A stretch of 64,000 nucleotides of DNA from Saccharina japonica (GCA_008828725.1 MEHQ01001097.1:146218-210217); one strand, 5' to 3'. Positions 26,101 to 37,895 are shown, numbered from the stretch's first letter. The notes: generated by a model not told the origin, from the sequence alone. Numbers and translations: made by a program.

Positions 26101-29100
26101 CTGTTAGGATGAAGAGTCAGCGCGTGCACTATTAGGTTGTGCTGGATATCGAAGGGTAGAGATAACGGCTTCATGTGAAGAACACACACACCATCACCAC
26201 CACCACCACCTTCCTTTCGTTTTGCTCTTTCGGCGCGCCACCACTCCATACGCAACATCAACAACAGCCGCCTACCAACCACAAGCACGCTCTTCCTATA
26301 TACGAAGCGTTCAAGGGCCAAATGTCTAACAAGCGCAAAACAAAACACGAGTCGTGACAAAAGCTAAACACGATTTGGGACATTTGTTTTCTTCAAATTA
26401 GCAAATCACGGCCTTTTGTCACGAATATTTGACAATTATTTGACAATTAATTTTCATTGTGTTTGTTTTAACCAATTTTGTTTCGATGTCACGATTCAGT
26501 GGCAAACATCACGATTTCGCGAAATTCTCTCACGTTTCAATAAACAAAATTGTTGTTGTCATGATATATATATTCGTTGGCATTTGTTTTCGTTCGTTAG
26601 TAGGAATGACCCTATACAAAACTCAACTGATGACCACAACACGTGCGGTGTGCGTGCTCACGCGAACAGAACGTTTCTGCACCGTACAATAACGTGGGGG
26701 CCTTCGAGATGATCTGGACGCCCCTCGCGGGGCCCGAGGAGGAGGACGCCGGCAAGGACCTCATGGACATGGACACGGAAGATGACCTTCTCGGCAAGCC
26801 GTGGACGTACCGGTGAGACTCGATTCGAACCTCGCAAGAGGGGGAGTTCTGCCACGAATTCGACGTATATTTACCCTCGCGTATACCGGTAGTTTTGCGA
26901 TTCGGTTTTTCTTCGAGGAGGGTGCTATGATATCGGCGATATAGCTTGATCCTCGTTCGTTCGAGCTTTGCGTGGCCGGCCCCATAGTCAGCAGTGGTTG
27001 GGAGCTTTTATTGGTTGTAAGGGAATGACGACCTTAGCCAGAAAAGCCTCGCATGCTCCCCCCCCCCCCCCCCCGCCGTGTTAGCTTGGGGAAGACTCTC
27101 GCGCTGATCGATGGCAGGATCGCGAGAGGACATTGTTGTTTTCATTCGTCCGGCGCTACTCCACTTGGTAAAAGGTGCGGCAAAAGAAAGACCCGAAGAT
27201 CTCGATGCATACTGCTATCGGCCCTGTCGAAATCAGTTTTTAGGAGAAGTTATGTTTTTTTTTGTTTGGTAAGTTTGTCCGTGATGGTGGTGTTGGTGCG
27301 GGTGCTTTGGGTTCGTTGTTCTTACACCGGCCGCACGCGCTCTTGGTTGGACTAAAGGTTTTGTTTCTTTGCATGAGCTGCATGATAGTGCATGCCACTT
27401 TCCTTCGCCCCTTTTTTCCTGACGAAATGTTTTAACCTAAACGGTGGATTCGGAACTTAAGAGAACGACACACCCCAACCGATGCTTTCCCCCCCCCCCC
27501 GGCTCCCTCCCTCTCTTCCTCCCTCCCTCCCTGTCCTGTCCTGTCCTGTCTTGTTTTGTTTTGTTCGACACGTTTCCTCTCTCAGGGTGGACCTGAAGGG
27601 CGCCACCGGGCTGCCGCTCATGGTATCTAGTGCGTTCGTCCAGTACGAGCTCGGAGGGCAGCTCTTCACCACTGAGACCGTGGAGCAGGACACGCACAAC
27701 CCATCCATGGAGTACTCCTTCATCCACCACACAGAGAGGGCGTCGCCGCAGGCAAGGGCTGTCTCGTGTGTGCTGTGTGCGCCCCTTTTTCGTCTGTCCG
27801 TTCGTTGCCCCCCCCCCCCTCCCCCCCCGTCGTCTCGAAAGGGATGCGTGGTCAATGGTCAAATGACTTAAGGCAAGCAACAAATGAGTACGCCCCCCCC
27901 CCCCCGCCGCATTGACGTCTGAGCCGTGCTACGTACGTACGGAAGGGATTGCACTGTTAAAAGGGATTGCACTGCTGACGTGGACTGCCCAAGTGAGGGG
28001 GGGGGGTTACCCAACCATTTTATATTCAGGGTCCGGTTCGTATTTTTTTCTAAAGTGGGTACACCTCGGACCGACCATGATCTATATGCTACTGCAGTAC
28101 GTAGAGTCATCTGTTGTTGTTCCTTCCACACTCCCTCTCGTGAGAGGTTTGTGCAGAATCTCTCTGCGCAATGCGTTTCCAATACCCCAGGAAACATGCG
28201 CTACAAGGTACTGTATGTAGATCGACATGCATATTTATGCGGGTCTCACCCGGCAGCATGAGCTACAGATCGTACAGATCAGGGATCTATCTGCGTATAG
28301 ATCTGCCCTGACCGAGCTGGATCATCAGGTGGATAAACGACGATTGTGCCCGAGATGTGAACGTTTGTCGTTTGTTACCTATATGCATAGCCCGTGGGGT
28401 TGTGTGTCGGGGCTTCTTTGCTTACAATTGTCCTCGAATTCGGTCGGTGGGTGCCTTACTAAAAAATCAGAGCCTCAGACAATGTACCAGGTACGTAGGT
28501 GCTTTCTTATCCCCACACTCCTACCGCAAGCACGCCTCTTATTGTTGCTACAGCAGTTCCTCCTGCGTCGCTGTTCCTCGTATGGTTTCGTACGAGCTGT
28601 GTGGCGTTTTCGCCGATTTCCACCTTCTTGTTGATTTAATGAAAACATATATTACAAATACGTCAGCTGTGAGCTTAATTTAAAGAAAAATGTATTGCAA
28701 ATACGCCACGTGTGAGTTTGATTGAACGAAAACTATCTTGCAAATACGCCAGCTGTGAGTTCGACCGATTGAGTGGTTGATGCTCAACTTTTTCAAGCTG
28801 CGTTGATTTCCGCGTGTTCGGTGCCGTTTTATGGATACAACGTCATTCTCTTAATCTCCCCTCCCTTCGTGTTCGCCGACTCTTCTTCCATGCTGTTATT
28901 TCCCCTCAAGCCTTCCTTGTACTATTACTATCAAGAGCTTGCACTGCACCCTTCAGAGATTTTGATACAGATCGTATAAGACAGGGTGAATAATATTTTT
29001 TTGTCCATGGCAAAGGCGATTCGCGCGGGTGATCTCGTGCTACATAATCCCATTTTGGCGTCTCTTCGTTGGCATGGCGTGCCACTAAATCAGACCCCCG

Positions 29101-32100
29101 GACGGGGATGGAACAAGGTCAACGTGCCACTTCATCTTGTCAGTGGCACACCTGCGCAGTTTGCCGTGAAGCCTCTTCATCCCGTGGGATGTTTATTTAC
29201 CCCAGTTGGCGTACCCACGGCCCCCCCTTTTTTTTTTCCCCTCGCCCGGACCCTGATATCAGTTAGAGGGGAGTGTCGAAGGGTGTACTCGACAGTTACG
29301 TAGCACAGGAAGACTCTCTCCTGATCCCACTTGCTTTTGCCATCTTCACTCAACGCTGTGTTTGTCCCCCCCCCCCGCCCGTTAGGAGAGGAAATGAGGA
29401 AAATAGACGAATGTGACATGGAGAAGTTTGGTGCACTAGAAAGTAGCGAGAAAACGATCGCTATCTTAGGAGGTAGATGGTGGCCAAAGGAGGCGAAACA
29501 GGAAGGGGGTAGGATTAGCAAAACGTTTTTTTTTTGTAATATATGGAAACAACGTAGTGAGCGCCCATATGTTGGAGGTGTCTCTATTGGGAGTAGAAAC
29601 GGTGTTCTGTCTCGAAAGGGATGCGTGGTCAATGGTCAAATGACTACGGCAAACAACAAATGAATACCCCCCCCCTATCAATCAAGCACTGTCGATTTAA
29701 GGGCTGGTTCGCAACTCTCGTCGTCGTGGCCCTCATCTTCCCCCCGCGCCGTCCCCTCCACCCGCTCCCACGTTTCGCCGCTTGATGCAATTTCCGCTTC
29801 GAACGTGTCGCGCAGCTGATCGCGAGCCTGAAGAAGCCCTTGCAGTTCCGGCTCTGGGTGTCGCCCTACATCATCAACCCGAAGGACTTGGTGTCTACGG
29901 ACAACCCGCGCGTGCTTAACCCAGGCGGCCAAGGTGACATACAAGCGAAACGCGGGTCACTACCATGCGGGGTCACGCACGGCGGAATTCACAACTTTTT
30001 GGGGAGGGGGGTGTAGGACGCGACGCGCGCGCAGTTACAGCGTGTACGTACGAGTACTCGCCGGGGGGAAATATGCCGCACGAAAAAAACGCTTGTTACA
30101 GTTCTTCTTTTTGGTTTGTTTGCGGCACATCCGGGTTGATAGGTTTTGGGTTTCTGACAGTTTTTGGATGATGCATTGTACCACGGCGGGGATAATGTTT
30201 AGTGCTGTGCGTGTTTAGATTAACACGGGTGAGCGCTATGCTGCTTCTTCGTTTTTGCTTTTCTTTGTTTTTGTTCTCGATGGCAGCACTCGCTGCACAA
30301 ACTCCCGTGTACCTCACGGTGCTTCTCTTGCGCGTGTTTTTGCAAAAAAGCTCTCGATATTGAGTAATACCGGCAGTATCTCTCGTGGCGACGGGAAACG
30401 GCGCCCCCAGGACGTCGCTGCCCGACGAGTGTAGCACGTGGCTACCACCGTCATTACTCGCACCAGCCGTTCCAGTCTTTCGGTCAGAGCTACCCATAGA
30501 CCCTCGGAGAAGCTCATCTACGTTGGACTCTCTTTTTACCCGGGCGGGTGGGGGGGGGACCACACGCTGTATGTACTCGTGCTACGCGCAAGCCCCCCTA
30601 CAACGCGTGTTTTCGATACTTGAGAGTTATGTCCGTGCGTGGTCACATGCGATTTTGACCGTGAGGAATACACTAAAAAAAATCATGGACATGACCACGG
30701 ATTGCTTGCCGTTCGCCCCAACATCAGCGGTCTGTCGATCAGGGACTTCGAGCACTTACGACTTGGGGGCGGTACCTCCCGGGCAGATGCCGTCGTCTCC
30801 CGTGCAACTGGCGGGAGTGAGCGCTTCGGGCTTCACGCCAAGGGATGCAGCACAGGGGGTGGGTGACCCCCGAAACAAAACCACGCCCCGAACAAAAACT
30901 GACCAAATGTTGGCCGTAGGTACCGCGTCTTTTGTTGTATGTGCTCGCGTGCGGAAACAGAGCACAGCGCCTTGTGTGATCGATCGCAAGGCCAACGAGT
31001 TAGGTTTTTGTGAATACTCGTGCCTGAGCGAGGGGCTCCCTCCAAACGATTAACGAGTTGCGTTCGAGACAAGAGGGACTGCAGACGTTCCGTCGGAGCA
31101 AGTTTGCACACCTCAATTCGATAGGACGGAACGCACTCGATTCCTGGTACTCGTATCATACACAGCTGTGTTTTTGGATGCGATACGTAGGGTGGTTTGT
31201 TTTGGTTCAAACATTCAAACACCTGTACGAGTGAGTGCCGGCAAGTGTTCGACTAAAGTTCACGATGCCGTGCGGCCTGAAACACGATGCCAGCATCTGA
31301 GCATGTCCCCCAGTCTATAAACTAGGCGGGCTGACAGGGGGCGTTCTATGTCGGGCTCGTACGTACTGCTGGGTTGACGGCACGCGAAAGTCGATCAGTA
31401 CACACCTACGCCATAGCCTTTGTAGCGTACGACAAAAAAAAAACACCCCCCGTCGAGTTGAGTTATGTCTGTTACACAAATCCCATCCAAGTGCTTCATG
31501 CCCGCAACGTTAAACCGGCCATTCAGTTGTTGGCTCGGCTATTGGCCGCAGTTCTTTGTGGACACTCTCTTCGCCCCTCGCTGACGCTCGTCCGACTTTG
31601 CTCTGAAAGCATAACGCGTTTTTTTCAGGGCTCACGGATATCCGCTTGCTTTTCCCGCATGCCGTGAGACGTGTTACGATAGGGGGGGTATCCCAATTTT
31701 CACAACTACGTTTACGCCACTCGGGGGAGTGGCTCTGTAACTCATTCAAATTTTCAAAAACAAATGAACTGTGGCCGCAGAGTAACAAAAACAGCCCATG
31801 GCGGTGCGTTTCGCGAATAAACAAACTGCTAAACAGCTTGACATTGCAACGAAAAATGTAGTCACTCGGCCGAGTAGCTCTGGTCGGCTGAAAATATCGG
31901 ACTCGAAAGCGACCCCCATACCGTAGCACCAGTCCCGTGTGGGAATGATCATGCTGTCGATGGCATATATGTGGGATATAACTATAAAACACGAACGTCT
32001 TGAAACGAAAGCACCCATACGTAGTAGCTACCTGCCTTCACAAGCAGAGGGGTGGAATACATGTGCCAAAGTGTATGTTTTGGCGCGTTCTTCCCCACAA

Positions 32101-33420
32101 AATAGCTTGTCGCAATGCTTCGCGGGCGTTTTGCGTAGTTTCAGTGTGGTTGTAACCACAACGGGTGCGTACAGTCTAGCAGCAGCGGATTTGGGGGGGG
32201 CATGGTTGACGACAATCAGCGCACGAAAAAGACAGAAGCGGCAACGTCTTTTATACACGACTGAGAGCACGATTAGCTGATAGTGATGCAGTAAACGATA
32301 TGAAGTGAACCGACATACATATGTATATGTACAAAAAAACGAATGGATGCTTTGCTTTGCTTGTTCGATTTTCGTCTCCATCCAGGACGGCGCCGACATG
32401 GTGCTTGTCAGCCAAGAATACATCAACAACCTCCGCCGTGCGCTTGACGCGGAGCGCTCACGAGCCCAGGAGCTAGAGGAGGATGTACGACGCCTGCGGC
32501 AGGAGCTGGCGTTGTTGAAGGTGAGGGAGGGTTACAGGGCACCGCCCCTGCTCTAGCCTCAAGACGTCTTTTCCTCGTCTGCGCATACCTGTTCTCCCGC
32601 GCGAGAGTCGTAAGGTCTCGACGGAAACGCCAGCGCTGAAGTAAAGGCATCTGAATAAGGAGTACCCATGTACGAAGTATGTACCAGTAGAGGCTCGAAG
32701 CTCCTTGCTTGACGGGCTCTACACCTTACCCAATAGCTGACGTTGGAGAAAAACTGCAAGCCAAGCCCGATAGACAACCCCATGGGCCAGGTACAGTACC
32801 GAACGAATCATTTCTGTAACATACACAAGGAGATACACATATGCTGGGTAGTGTGAGAGTTGAGGAACCCGGTGGGTGAGAAATAGTTGGGCTCAAGAGT
32901 GGAACTCCAATACCACAGCTCAGGCCTTACTCTCCACCGCTACGGGTACGTCTGGTGACACCGGTATTCAGGCTAACTTTTATCAAGGCTCCGTTAACGG
33001 CGGAGAGGCCTTGTGGCGTTCAAGCGAGCGCTGCTCGAAACTTCGAGTGCGCGCCCTACCTTCTTCTCCCTTATTCTATATACGTCTTCATGAACCCCCG
33101 TTAGGACACAACAAACAAAAAACAAAACACGAAAATCGCGATTTTTCGAACCAATCTATCACCACCTTGCCTCAACTTTCGCGAAACTTCGCTTCGCTTG
33201 CCCTCTCTCTGCTGTACAGGGTTCACCCGGGGACACCGATGCTGGACGGAGAGATCCTGGTTCATTCTCGCCGAAACAGCGTCTAGAAAGCGCTGTTGCG
33301 ACCGATCGCGTCTTGAACGACCCGGGGGAGGAAGGGCGGGCGGGGGCCGCGGGAACAGCGGCGGCGAGGGGTGGCGGGGGTGGGGAACCCGCACCGGCGG
33401 GTAGTGACCCGACGCCCTGA
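14120..33420 (+). CDS. Divergent kinesin-3-like motor with FHA domain, 24 exons, about 1,169 aa
   Basis: Kinesins are ATP-driven microtubule motors; kinesin-3 types carry vesicles and have an FHA domain behind the motor. The motor starts MSVSIKVAVRCRPFS, with exon 1 only 18 nt long. Its P-loop is GLSGSGKT (about 104-111), switch I reads NHQSTRGH (about 228-235) where NxxSSRSH is usual, and switch II is DLAGTE (about 262-267). The motor ends near KNASVVKLQPKK. A coiled coil follows (exons 9-10). The FHA domain spans about 505-625 with FINLDEDP, KDHC and ETYINGR, the same order as in KIF1/UNC-104. Exon 14 (ILDILPKIKEAKNIV) resembles the segment after the kinesin-3 FHA. Exons 19-20 (GATGLPL, FVQYELGG, NPSMEYSF) resemble the C2-like KIF1 region. 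No PH domain is seen. A Ser/Pro-rich linker, a short coiled coil and a Gly/Ala-rich tail end at TGA. All 24 exons join in phase. Confidence 0.9.
20871..20951. repeat. Short inverted repeat in kinesin intron 11
   Basis: TAGTAAATAGGGGACC at 20,871 is mirrored by GGTCCTATTTACTA at 20,938-20,951, enclosing about 50 AT-rich bases. It could be a small MITE-like remnant or a hairpin in the pre-mRNA. Confidence 0.5.
25216..25345 (+). repeat. Poly-C-tailed short dispersed repeat, subfamily 1, copy 1
   Basis: The repeat starts AGCAATGTCTGCCTGGTCGG, runs through CGGCATTGTAGGGATG and GGTCATACGACTACGGCC, and ends in a C-rich tract. It lies in kinesin intron 16. Closely related copies lie at 35,475, 40,561 and, inverted, at 56,310. 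Confidence 0.85.
25413..25500 (+). mobile_element. Orphan Copia-LTR-like fragment in kinesin intron 16
   Basis: From TGTTGCATG through CATGTGTTGAAC and CCATTGG this stretch follows the first part of the LTR at 42,832. It is a short fragment only, with no internal domain beside it, and is best read as an old solo-LTR remnant. Confidence 0.4.
27800..27907 (+). repeat. Poly-C-flanked short dispersed repeat, subfamily 2, copy 2
   Basis: C-runs flank the GTCTCGAAAGGGATGCG core. It lies in kinesin intron 19 and is nearly identical to the copies at 2,821 and 29,608. Confidence 0.85.
28633..28762. repeat. Three tandem units of about 44 bp in kinesin intron 19
   Basis: Each unit carries AAATACG followed by CAGCTGTGAG or a close variant. 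The units differ at several positions, so the array is not recent. Confidence 0.75.
29608..29678 (+). repeat. Poly-C-tailed short dispersed repeat, subfamily 2, copy 3
   Basis: The same core as at 2,821 and 27,832 ends in a C-run at 29,669-29,676. It lies in kinesin intron 19 close to the acceptor of exon 20. Confidence 0.85.
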
Positions 33421-34566
33421 AGAAATAGTTGTACAAAATGTTGTTCAATTTAGGCGTGGAGCAGTGTGGCTTAAAGGGGGGGCTGTTTTTTGTGGCGGTT
33501 TTACAGGCACCGGTGGGTTGACAGAGCTTGCACATAATAGGTTTCGACTAGGCGGTCACATCGTGTGACGAGCTCACAAGGGGCTGAACGTTTTTTTTTA
33601 AATCGTGGTGCAGGCGACGGCTGCTGCTATAATAGGAGGACGAGTAGGTTTCCATCCCCTTTTTCCCGGTGGAGAAGCATGGAGCTTCAACAGGGACGGC
33701 GCAATTGTATTTGACTGCGTCCTCGAGTTTAGCGAAACCAGCCAGTAGCGCCGGAGTGTCGCGGAAGGGGGAGATTGAGAGGGGGAAAACGACTCATCCC
33801 TTGTAAGTAACGCCTCCATTTTTTTACATCTGCTGATTATCTTCCCTGTATTTTTTGTACCTGGTACGCCACACACACGGAGGGCTTGGGGCGGTGTGGG
33901 CGGGAGCGTGGCGCGCGGGGGGGGTCGAGTTGGGCGAGCTTCTTTATTGGACTGACGGACAACTGCTACGTTCGGTACAGTAGTACAGGCGGGCTTATCC
34001 GCAGTTGGATGTACAAACCAAACACGCTCTTTCCAGTGGTTTGCTCGGCCGGGCAGGAGATCGGCAGATTTTAACGAGTGATTACACCGAGATAAAACGC
34101 TTGTTGGCTACTCCCTAAGGTGAAGTCTCGCCCGCACTCACGACCGCATAGTCGGGGTAGCAGCCCCCCACAAAAGGCAAATACCCCCCCCATTCAGTCG
34201 AACGGCGCTTTATTTATTGAAAGCTCCGCTCTGCCTGCATTTTCCGCGAAGGCGGATTGTACTTTTTTTCTGGCCGTGATACTGGTGTCGTATTGTCCTG
34301 TGGATTTTCTCTTCGCGCTCCGCCGCTCTTCATGACCTGGTTCTGCCACTGTTGTCAATATGCGTAACTCGCGGCACGCTTAAAGCGAACGACTCTCAAT
34401 ATCGACCAGGCGCCATTCGTTGGGACCGGCCGTAAATGTAACAGCCTCCGTTCGACCTTTCGAGTTCACACCTCCGACGATGCTTTTGGAAGTGCTCGTG
34501 GTTTGATATGATACGAAGTATGAGCAAGGTATTATATGGCTTGAACTGCTCTGCTGCTGTGACCTC
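33421..34566. other. Region downstream of the kinesin gene, no gene recognised
   Basis: This should contain the kinesin 3' untranslated region and its poly(A) site, but I cannot place either. Nothing else is recognisable. Confidence 0.5.
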
Positions 34567-35420
34567 TTGGTGAAACAAATGTCGCCTCGCTGCCCAACAG
34601 CCGGTTGCGGGGTTTGGCACACGAGACGGGACGCACTGGAGGCGGCAGTTCAGGCGGACAGGGTCTTCGCAATCGGTCCGCGCGGATGGGCCGGGGGGGG
34701 GGTTCGGGAAACGCACACCTGCACAGACGGGGGCTTTGGTACGGATGGGACCATACCAGCGTTGGGGTGGGGCCGCCACTCGACGCCGTTTCCCTGGAAG
34801 GTCCGCACCAACTTTATGCGACCGGAAATAAAGTGCAGCCGCAGCTGGCTGGTGCACATATACACGGGTCTGAGGATTCACGCGATATGTATCTTCAAGC
34901 ATGCCTTGGAAGAGCACCGGCCGAACCAGATCTTGGCGAGGCCGGCCTCGCTCCTGCGGGCGATCAGGCTGTGGTTTATTCCTCCGGTCCTGCGAGAGCC
35001 TCCACCGCGCCACCAACGCGCGCCTAGCAAATGTCATTCGTTTCTACACCGCTTACGTACCTCCTGGTCCCCCTTTTGGAGCGTCACTGGACAAACCCCG
35101 CACGCCACGTCGCCACGTCGCTTCGCGTGTCGCCGAGATAAGTAACGGGTGGCGTTGCTTTCACGGGCGACCTGCCCGATACGCCGGGGGGTCCTCCAGC
35201 TCGTGTCTCGCCGGTGAGTAACGTAGCCTCCCCGCTGTTCCCTGCGCTTCCTCTCTCGTTGTATCTTCGAACCTCAGCTTTCTACAGCCCCCCTGGTCCG
35301 TCAGTTCACGGCCCGTCGGTGTCCGCTGGCTCCTTCTCCCGCTTTCCCCGCCTTTCTGGCAAGGCCCGCTCTAACCCAAGATGCCGAAGTCCGCCTTACA
35401 AGTGGTTCTAAGTAGGGTCC
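34567..35420. other. GC-rich stretch with overlapping open frames on both strands, unassigned
   Basis: Frames of 192 codons (34,567-35,145, +) and 213 codons (34,396-35,037, -) overlap, and a 65-codon frame at 35,214-35,411 (+) follows. Base composition resembles the exons upstream rather than the satellite region downstream. None of the frames contains a domain I know. It may be a decayed gene or an element of unknown type. Confidence 0.25.
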
Positions 35421-35474
35421 AGCTCACCCTTCCTGCGCCCCCCCGAAGACCTCACGGCGCTTCGTACTTCGTGC

Positions 35475-35580
35475 AAGCAATGTCTGCCTGGTCGGTGAAA
35501 ACCCGAAGTGATCCGTCCCGGCATTGTAAGAATGCGTGGTTCTGTGGTCATACGCCTACGGCCATACATGTCAATGAATC
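35475..35580 (+). repeat. Poly-C repeat family, subfamily 1, copy 2 (no C-tail)
   Basis: It shares AGCAATGTCTGCCTGGTCGG, CCGTCCCGGCATTGTA and GGTCATACGCCTACGGCC with the copy at 25,216. It diverges before the C-tract, so the tail is missing here. Confidence 0.75.
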
Positions 35581-37436
35581 TAGCCACCGCCCCCTACCAC
35601 AGGTCTGGTGGAGCCCTCCCCCGCTTTCCCCAGTTAGAATCGCTGGCCGGGCGGCCATCATCGCCTCTGGGACAGCCTCATTGCTGCTCGTCCGTAGCGC
35701 CCACCTATCCGCCTCGTTCAGTGCTGTGGTCGCACTGCACGCCCGGCAACGAAGTTTGGACGCCGCCCTGACATGGAGTGCCCGGTAGCACGGAAGGTGG
35801 AAGCGATATTAATTTTACTTCGAAGAATATCGAGATGAACCAGCGGGTCCACCAAGGCCTCGTAGCAACCGCGTCAGCCTTACCGGGCTTCGTCGCTGGG
35901 TTATCTCTACGGTCGTTGTTGATGCTCGCTGTTGCATCGGCGGCGTCACAGGCCCCGTATTCATCCCCACAAAAAGTTCAATGATTCAGGTGCAAGAACA
36001 TGTTCGGTGTTGTCAGTTGCGACGCACCAACGTGGGAGCCAACAGCGGCGACGGTTTGGACACAAGGACCATTTCCGGCGTCAGTAATATGTCGAGGGGC
36101 GATTCAGCGTCGCCAACGACGACAGTGGAGGTAATGGTATCGACGGCAAAGGTGGTCAGGGAGACAGTGGCGCAGCTGGGGGCGATTGCCGCGTGGCCGG
36201 TGTGGCCGGTAGTTGTGCCCTCCACGACGGTGGCGGCATCGACTGCGGTTGTGACTGCTCCGTTTAACTTAATATTATGTGAACATGGCGTGGCCTCGAC
36301 CAGCCTCGCCTCGGGTGGCATGTGAACTTATGGGAACCTCTTCGAGAGTTGACACATAGCCTTCCGGGCGAAGGTGGCAGCTAACTAATTCGATCGTGGC
36401 CGACGACAACGGTCGAGGCAGGTGTGACTCCCCGATTGGCTGCGCTACGAAGGACGGTGGCTTCCCCTGCCATTCTACCGACGGTAAGCTCGGCGGGGTA
36501 GGTCAATTCGTCTACGCTCTCGCTGTTGCTTGGACGGGGAGTCCCTCCTGAGGTCCACAACGTGCTCCCCCCAGTCTCCTAAAGGTCGTTCTTGGAACAG
36601 TCTCATCTGCTTCGTCTGCAAGCTCACCTTCGCTGTCTGGGCGTGTTGCTCCACGTCCCCTCTCCCTTGCCCCGCCCTGTCGCTTCAGCGCCTCATACCT
36701 ATAACGTGCCAGGTACGTATCTGGAACGTCAAACACCCAGGGCACGACACCGTCGTCTCCTCGCTTCCATCTTCTCGCCACTGAGACTCCGTCCCCGGTC
36801 TCTGGCCTTCGGCCCGGCATACTATGCCAACGAAATGCCGAGGCTCGGAACCTTTGCTTTCACGCTTGCGTCTCTTGGCCCCATTTCGAAAGCGTTATCA
36901 TCCATATAAATCGTTTTGATGTTTCGCCGGCCCCCTCCATATTGTTTTCGGAGAGGTCCTCATCACCAATAGCCGTTAGATGACGTCTCGTATTACTTAC
37001 ACCCCGTAGCATACAGTATGGACCTGATATGCGCTGGAATGTATGATAGGCAAAACGCTTCGGCGTTTCATGTGACGACCATACCTTCTGGCAAACCTTG
37101 GGCTCCCCCGAAGCGAAAGCGCACAACAAGCGTTTTTAATCACGGTGTTCATTTGAATCCAACCACACTTTGGAAACGTTAGCGCCAGAACACCGCCCCG
37201 CTCCGGCACGTATGCCACCCCCTCCCCCCTCAATTCTGCGATGCAGGAGCACGACCCCGGCTACGATATTGGCCAAAATCAGATACATTTTTGGGGGTTT
37301 CTGTTTTTTCCTGGAGAGTGAACCCCGCCCCTCATGACCCCAGCTTGTGGCGAGGACACCATTTGTGTTTGGCAAGGATATTTTCAATGTGCACAACCTG
37401 CTTCTCGAAAACCGTTCCGGGTTGCCCCCTCCCCGC
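35581..37436. other. Unassigned region, no gene recognised
   Basis: It contains medium open frames at 35,981-36,325 (+), 36,013-36,321 (-) and 36,512-36,820 (-), without recognisable domains. The frame at 36,512 has a charged composition (RYRYEALKRQGG...) but no family assignment. Confidence 0.4.
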
Positions 37437-37490
37437 CGTCGTATGACTACGGCTATGCATGAATATGAAGTACCCCCCCCCCCCTCTCAT
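37437..37490 (+). repeat. Poly-C repeat family, 3' fragment
   Basis: Only the end of the subfamily 1 unit is present, GTATGACTACGGCTATGCATG and on to GAAGTAC, followed by a run of about 13 C. Confidence 0.7.
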
Positions 37491-37817
37491 TCAATATTGT
37501 ACCCATCCGGCGCTATTGCATGGTCGGACTAGTACACGAACCCAACCCAATAGATATGCGCTGTGCCTTTCAATCACCGCGAATGGTCCTGTAGAATCCT
37601 GTCTACCCAGTTGAGTGCCGGGTGCCTTGGGTTGACAATACAGTAGTTAACCAAAAGTTGCTACACAGAACAAACAAAATGAGTGATTTATTGGGGAGTC
37701 ACTCTACCAGTATTTGACACGCCTGATGGCGAGGTACGTATCATACCATGACAGAAAAACATGGCTGACGGTGTTTCATAGTTATTCATTACAACGACGT
37801 TAATCTCAAACAAACTG

Positions 37818-37895
37818 AATGCCGGCGTCCCCGGTGGAATGTCGGGCGAATCTCGTTCCTGTTAGAGTCAAGGTCGTGGGTTCGAGCCCCCCCGA
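37818..37895 (+). other. tRNA-like segment with a good B box
   Basis: GTGGGTTCGAGCCCC near 37,878 matches the pol III B-box consensus (GGTTCGANNCC) and the T-arm of tRNAs. The preceding AGAGTCAAGGTC also looks tRNA-like. An A-box-like GGTGGAATGTCGG lies about 50 bp upstream. I cannot fold a full cloverleaf. It could be a tRNA pseudogene or the head of a tRNA-derived SINE. Confidence 0.3.

Larger units (their letters stand above)
14120..33420 (+). other. Exon map of the kinesin gene
   Basis: Exons: 14120-14137, 14860-15039, 15532-15705, 16157-16290, 16786-16957, 17309-17545, 17934-18097, 18484-18652, 19127-19240, 19712-19924, 20515-20726, 21574-21796, 22446-22583, 23172-23291, 24172-24291, 24751-24819, 25776-25880, 26670-26812, 27586-27751, 29816-29933, 30728-30858, 32386-32520, 32737-32790, 33220-33420. 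They sum to 1,170 codons with the stop. The ends were chosen from splice consensus, phase and family resemblance. Least certain are exon 1, the donors at 15,039, 22,583 and 27,751, and the linker exon at 30,728, which was chosen mainly by phase. The largest intron (27,752-29,815, about 2.1 kb) holds two poly-C repeats and a tandem repeat. Confidence 0.78.

Noticed and set aside
30362-30545. Alternative kinesin linker exon (frame reading VSLVATGNGAPRTSLPD)
   Set aside because: It has a weak acceptor without a pyrimidine tract and would break phase with exon 22. The exon at 30,728-30,858 fits both neighbours.
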